Source: Bacteroides helcogenes P 36-108 (lineage in GTDB: Bacteria; Bacteroidota; Bacteroidia; Bacteroidales; Bacteroidaceae). From it: DNA of 64,000 nt. Below are positions 63,051 to 64,000 of the stretch, one piece after another. How positions within the stretch are numbered: position 1 is the first letter of the stretch; each line of letters opens with the position of its first letter. The notes under the pieces were generated by a model, which was given only the letters and a program-made list of their open reading frames with translations, made no database searches and had not been told where the DNA came from. A program made the position numbers and the translations under genes. The DNA lies in contig NC_014933.1 in NCBI RefSeq assembly GCF_000186225.1, positions 1,054,001-1,118,000 of the forward strand. The letters are read 5' to 3'.

Positions 63051-63220
63051 AAAATGATTTTGTTGGCGACCGGAGCGATTCTTTTTCCATCTACTCGGAG
63101 TGATTCTTTTCCAATCTACTGTAAATTAACGAGTGGCAAAAGTACGTCTTTTATTTGAATGATGGAGGGCTTCGTTATTTAAATTTTCTTATTTATGTAT
63201 CAACTTGGGCTATCTTTATG

Positions 63221-63228
63221 TATTTTTG
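63221..63228 (+). promoter_or_regulatory. Predicted -7 element for the sirtuin gene
   Basis: TATTTTTG lies 22 bases ahead of the ATG at 63251. It falls inside the longer in-frame ORF from 63155, which is one reason to prefer the ATG at 63251. Confidence 0.5.
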
Positions 63229-63250
63229 TAAGAAACAAAAACAAAAGGCT

Positions 63251-63949
63251 ATGAAGAATCTTGTTGTTTTATCCGGCGCCGGAATGAGTGCCGAAAGCGG
63301 TATCAGTACGTTTCGCGATGCGGGAGGATTGTGGGACAGGTATCCGGTGGAACAGGTGGCTACTCCCGAAGGGTATGCGCGTGATCCGGAGCTGGTCATC
63401 AACTTCTATAACGAGCGCCGCAGACAACTGCTGGACGTGAAGCCGAATGCCGGGCATGCCGGGCTGGCAGAGCTGGAAAGGGATTTCAATGTGACGGTGG
63501 TGACGCAGAATGTAGATAACTTGCACGAACGGGCGGGCAGCACGCACGTCATCCATCTGCATGGTGAACTGACGAAAGTGTGCTCCAGCCGTGACCCCTA
63601 CAATCCGCATTTTATAAAGGAACTGAAGCCGGGAGAATATGAAGTGAAGATGGGCGACAAGGCGGGTGACGGAACGCAGCTTCGCCCCTTTATTGTGTGG
63701 TTCGGCGAAGCCGTGCCCCAAATTGAGACTGCCATTCGCTATGTGGAAAAGGCGGACATCTTTGTCATCATAGGTACTTCGATGAACGTATATCCCGCTG
63801 CCGGGCTGCTGAACTATGTACCCCGTGAGGCGGACGTCTATCTGATAGACCCCAAGCCGGTGGACGCGCACACGCTGCGACAGATACATGTAATCAGGAA
63901 AGGAGCTTCGGACGGTGTGGAAGAATTGATCTCTTTGTTGCGTAGTTGA
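63251..63949 (+). CDS. cobB: NAD-dependent protein deacylase (sirtuin), zinc-free form
   Basis: A 232-residue sirtuin that removes acyl groups from lysines using NAD. NAD-binding GAGMSAESGISTFRDAGGLW (about 10-29) and TQNVDNLHERAG are intact, and the catalytic His is in VIHLHGEL. A Tyr-x-x-Arg pair in INFYNERRRQL is the mark of class III (succinyl/malonyl-preferring) members. The zinc ribbon normally has four cysteines; here one Cys remains (KVCSSRD) and the rest are missing, so the domain probably folds without zinc, as in some Bacteroidota sirtuins. The last 50 bases of the window hold nothing further. Confidence 0.88.
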   Translation: MKNLVVLSGAGMSAESGISTFRDAGGLWDRYPVEQVATPEGYARDPELVINFYNERRRQLLDVKPNAGHAGLAELERDFNVTVVTQNVDNLHERAGSTHVIHLHGELTKVCSSRDPYNPHFIKELKPGEYEVKMGDKAGDGTQLRPFIVWFGEAVPQIETAIRYVEKADIFVIIGTSMNVYPAAGLLNYVPREADVYLIDPKPVDAHTLRQIHVIRKGASDGVEELISLLRS

Positions 63950-64000
63950 GGAACAAGCGACTGATTTACATTCTCTTATTTTGCCAACCTTTGTCATGCT

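Overview
The window reads as a chromosomal piece of a gut Bacteroides. The signs are: promoters of the Bacteroidota type (TTTG or TTG, 19-21 bases, TAnnTTTG) ahead of many genes; lipoprotein and TonB-receptor architectures typical of the group; a three-gene succinate dehydrogenase/fumarate reductase operon; sulfatases with the serine-type S-x-P/A-x-R motif; and a Bacteroides-type integrase beside a tRNA gene. I cannot fix the species from sequence alone.

Layout. 1-14 kb is mostly housekeeping: RNase R (cut by the window edge), a cation efflux transporter, a short-chain dehydrogenase translationally coupled to an Aur1-like membrane phosphotransferase, tRNA-dihydrouridine synthase, a U32 peptidase, a hotdog thioesterase, DprA, a glycerophosphodiesterase lipoprotein, a secreted flavodoxin, and sdhCAB. 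14-15.8 kb has an AraC regulator and a PAP2 phosphatase. 15.8-23.7 kb is a decayed peptide-export locus: two paralogous six-bladed propeller lipoproteins, two broken C39-peptidase ABC transporter genes, a broken HlyD-type adaptor, a TlpA thioredoxin, an aspartyl-protease-like lipoprotein and a candidate cysteine-containing peptide. A 439-base segment is duplicated in it. 23.8-32 kb returns to core genes (S41 protease, coaD, parE, GNAT-like protein, Na/Ca exchanger, MscS channel).

32-41 kb is a nutrient-acquisition block. A TonB receptor and an acid-phosphatase-like enzyme lie on the minus strand, divergent from a sulfatase, GH29 fucosidase, sulfatase operon that would act on sulfated fucosylated glycans. 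41-46.3 kb has a THUMP-like methyltransferase, a D-Ala-D-Ala dipeptidase, an NfeD/flotillin pair and a small membrane protein.

46.34-60.43 kb is a 14.0-kb AT-rich genomic island integrated in a tRNA-Met(CAT) gene and bounded by a perfect 46-base direct repeat. It carries its integrase, paired 19-base arm-type repeats inside both ends, a second very small tyrosine recombinase, a type II restriction-modification pair (ScaI-like nuclease, m4C-type methylase), a DUF3871 protein, a DGQHR-domain protein, a 765-residue zinc-ribbon protein of unknown function, several small unknown genes, and a long structured leader or non-coding RNA ahead of a two-gene secreted-protein operon. I see no relaxase or conjugation genes. 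After the island the chromosome resumes with a DUF4491 membrane protein, an Lrp regulator, two FKBP isomerases and a sirtuin without zinc-binding cysteines.

The candidates most worth a second look are the structured RNA at 48471-48742, the serially deleted peptide-export locus with its duplicated promoter/signal-peptide cassette, the orphan zinc-ribbon protein, and a minus-strand small RNA near 10.1 kb.
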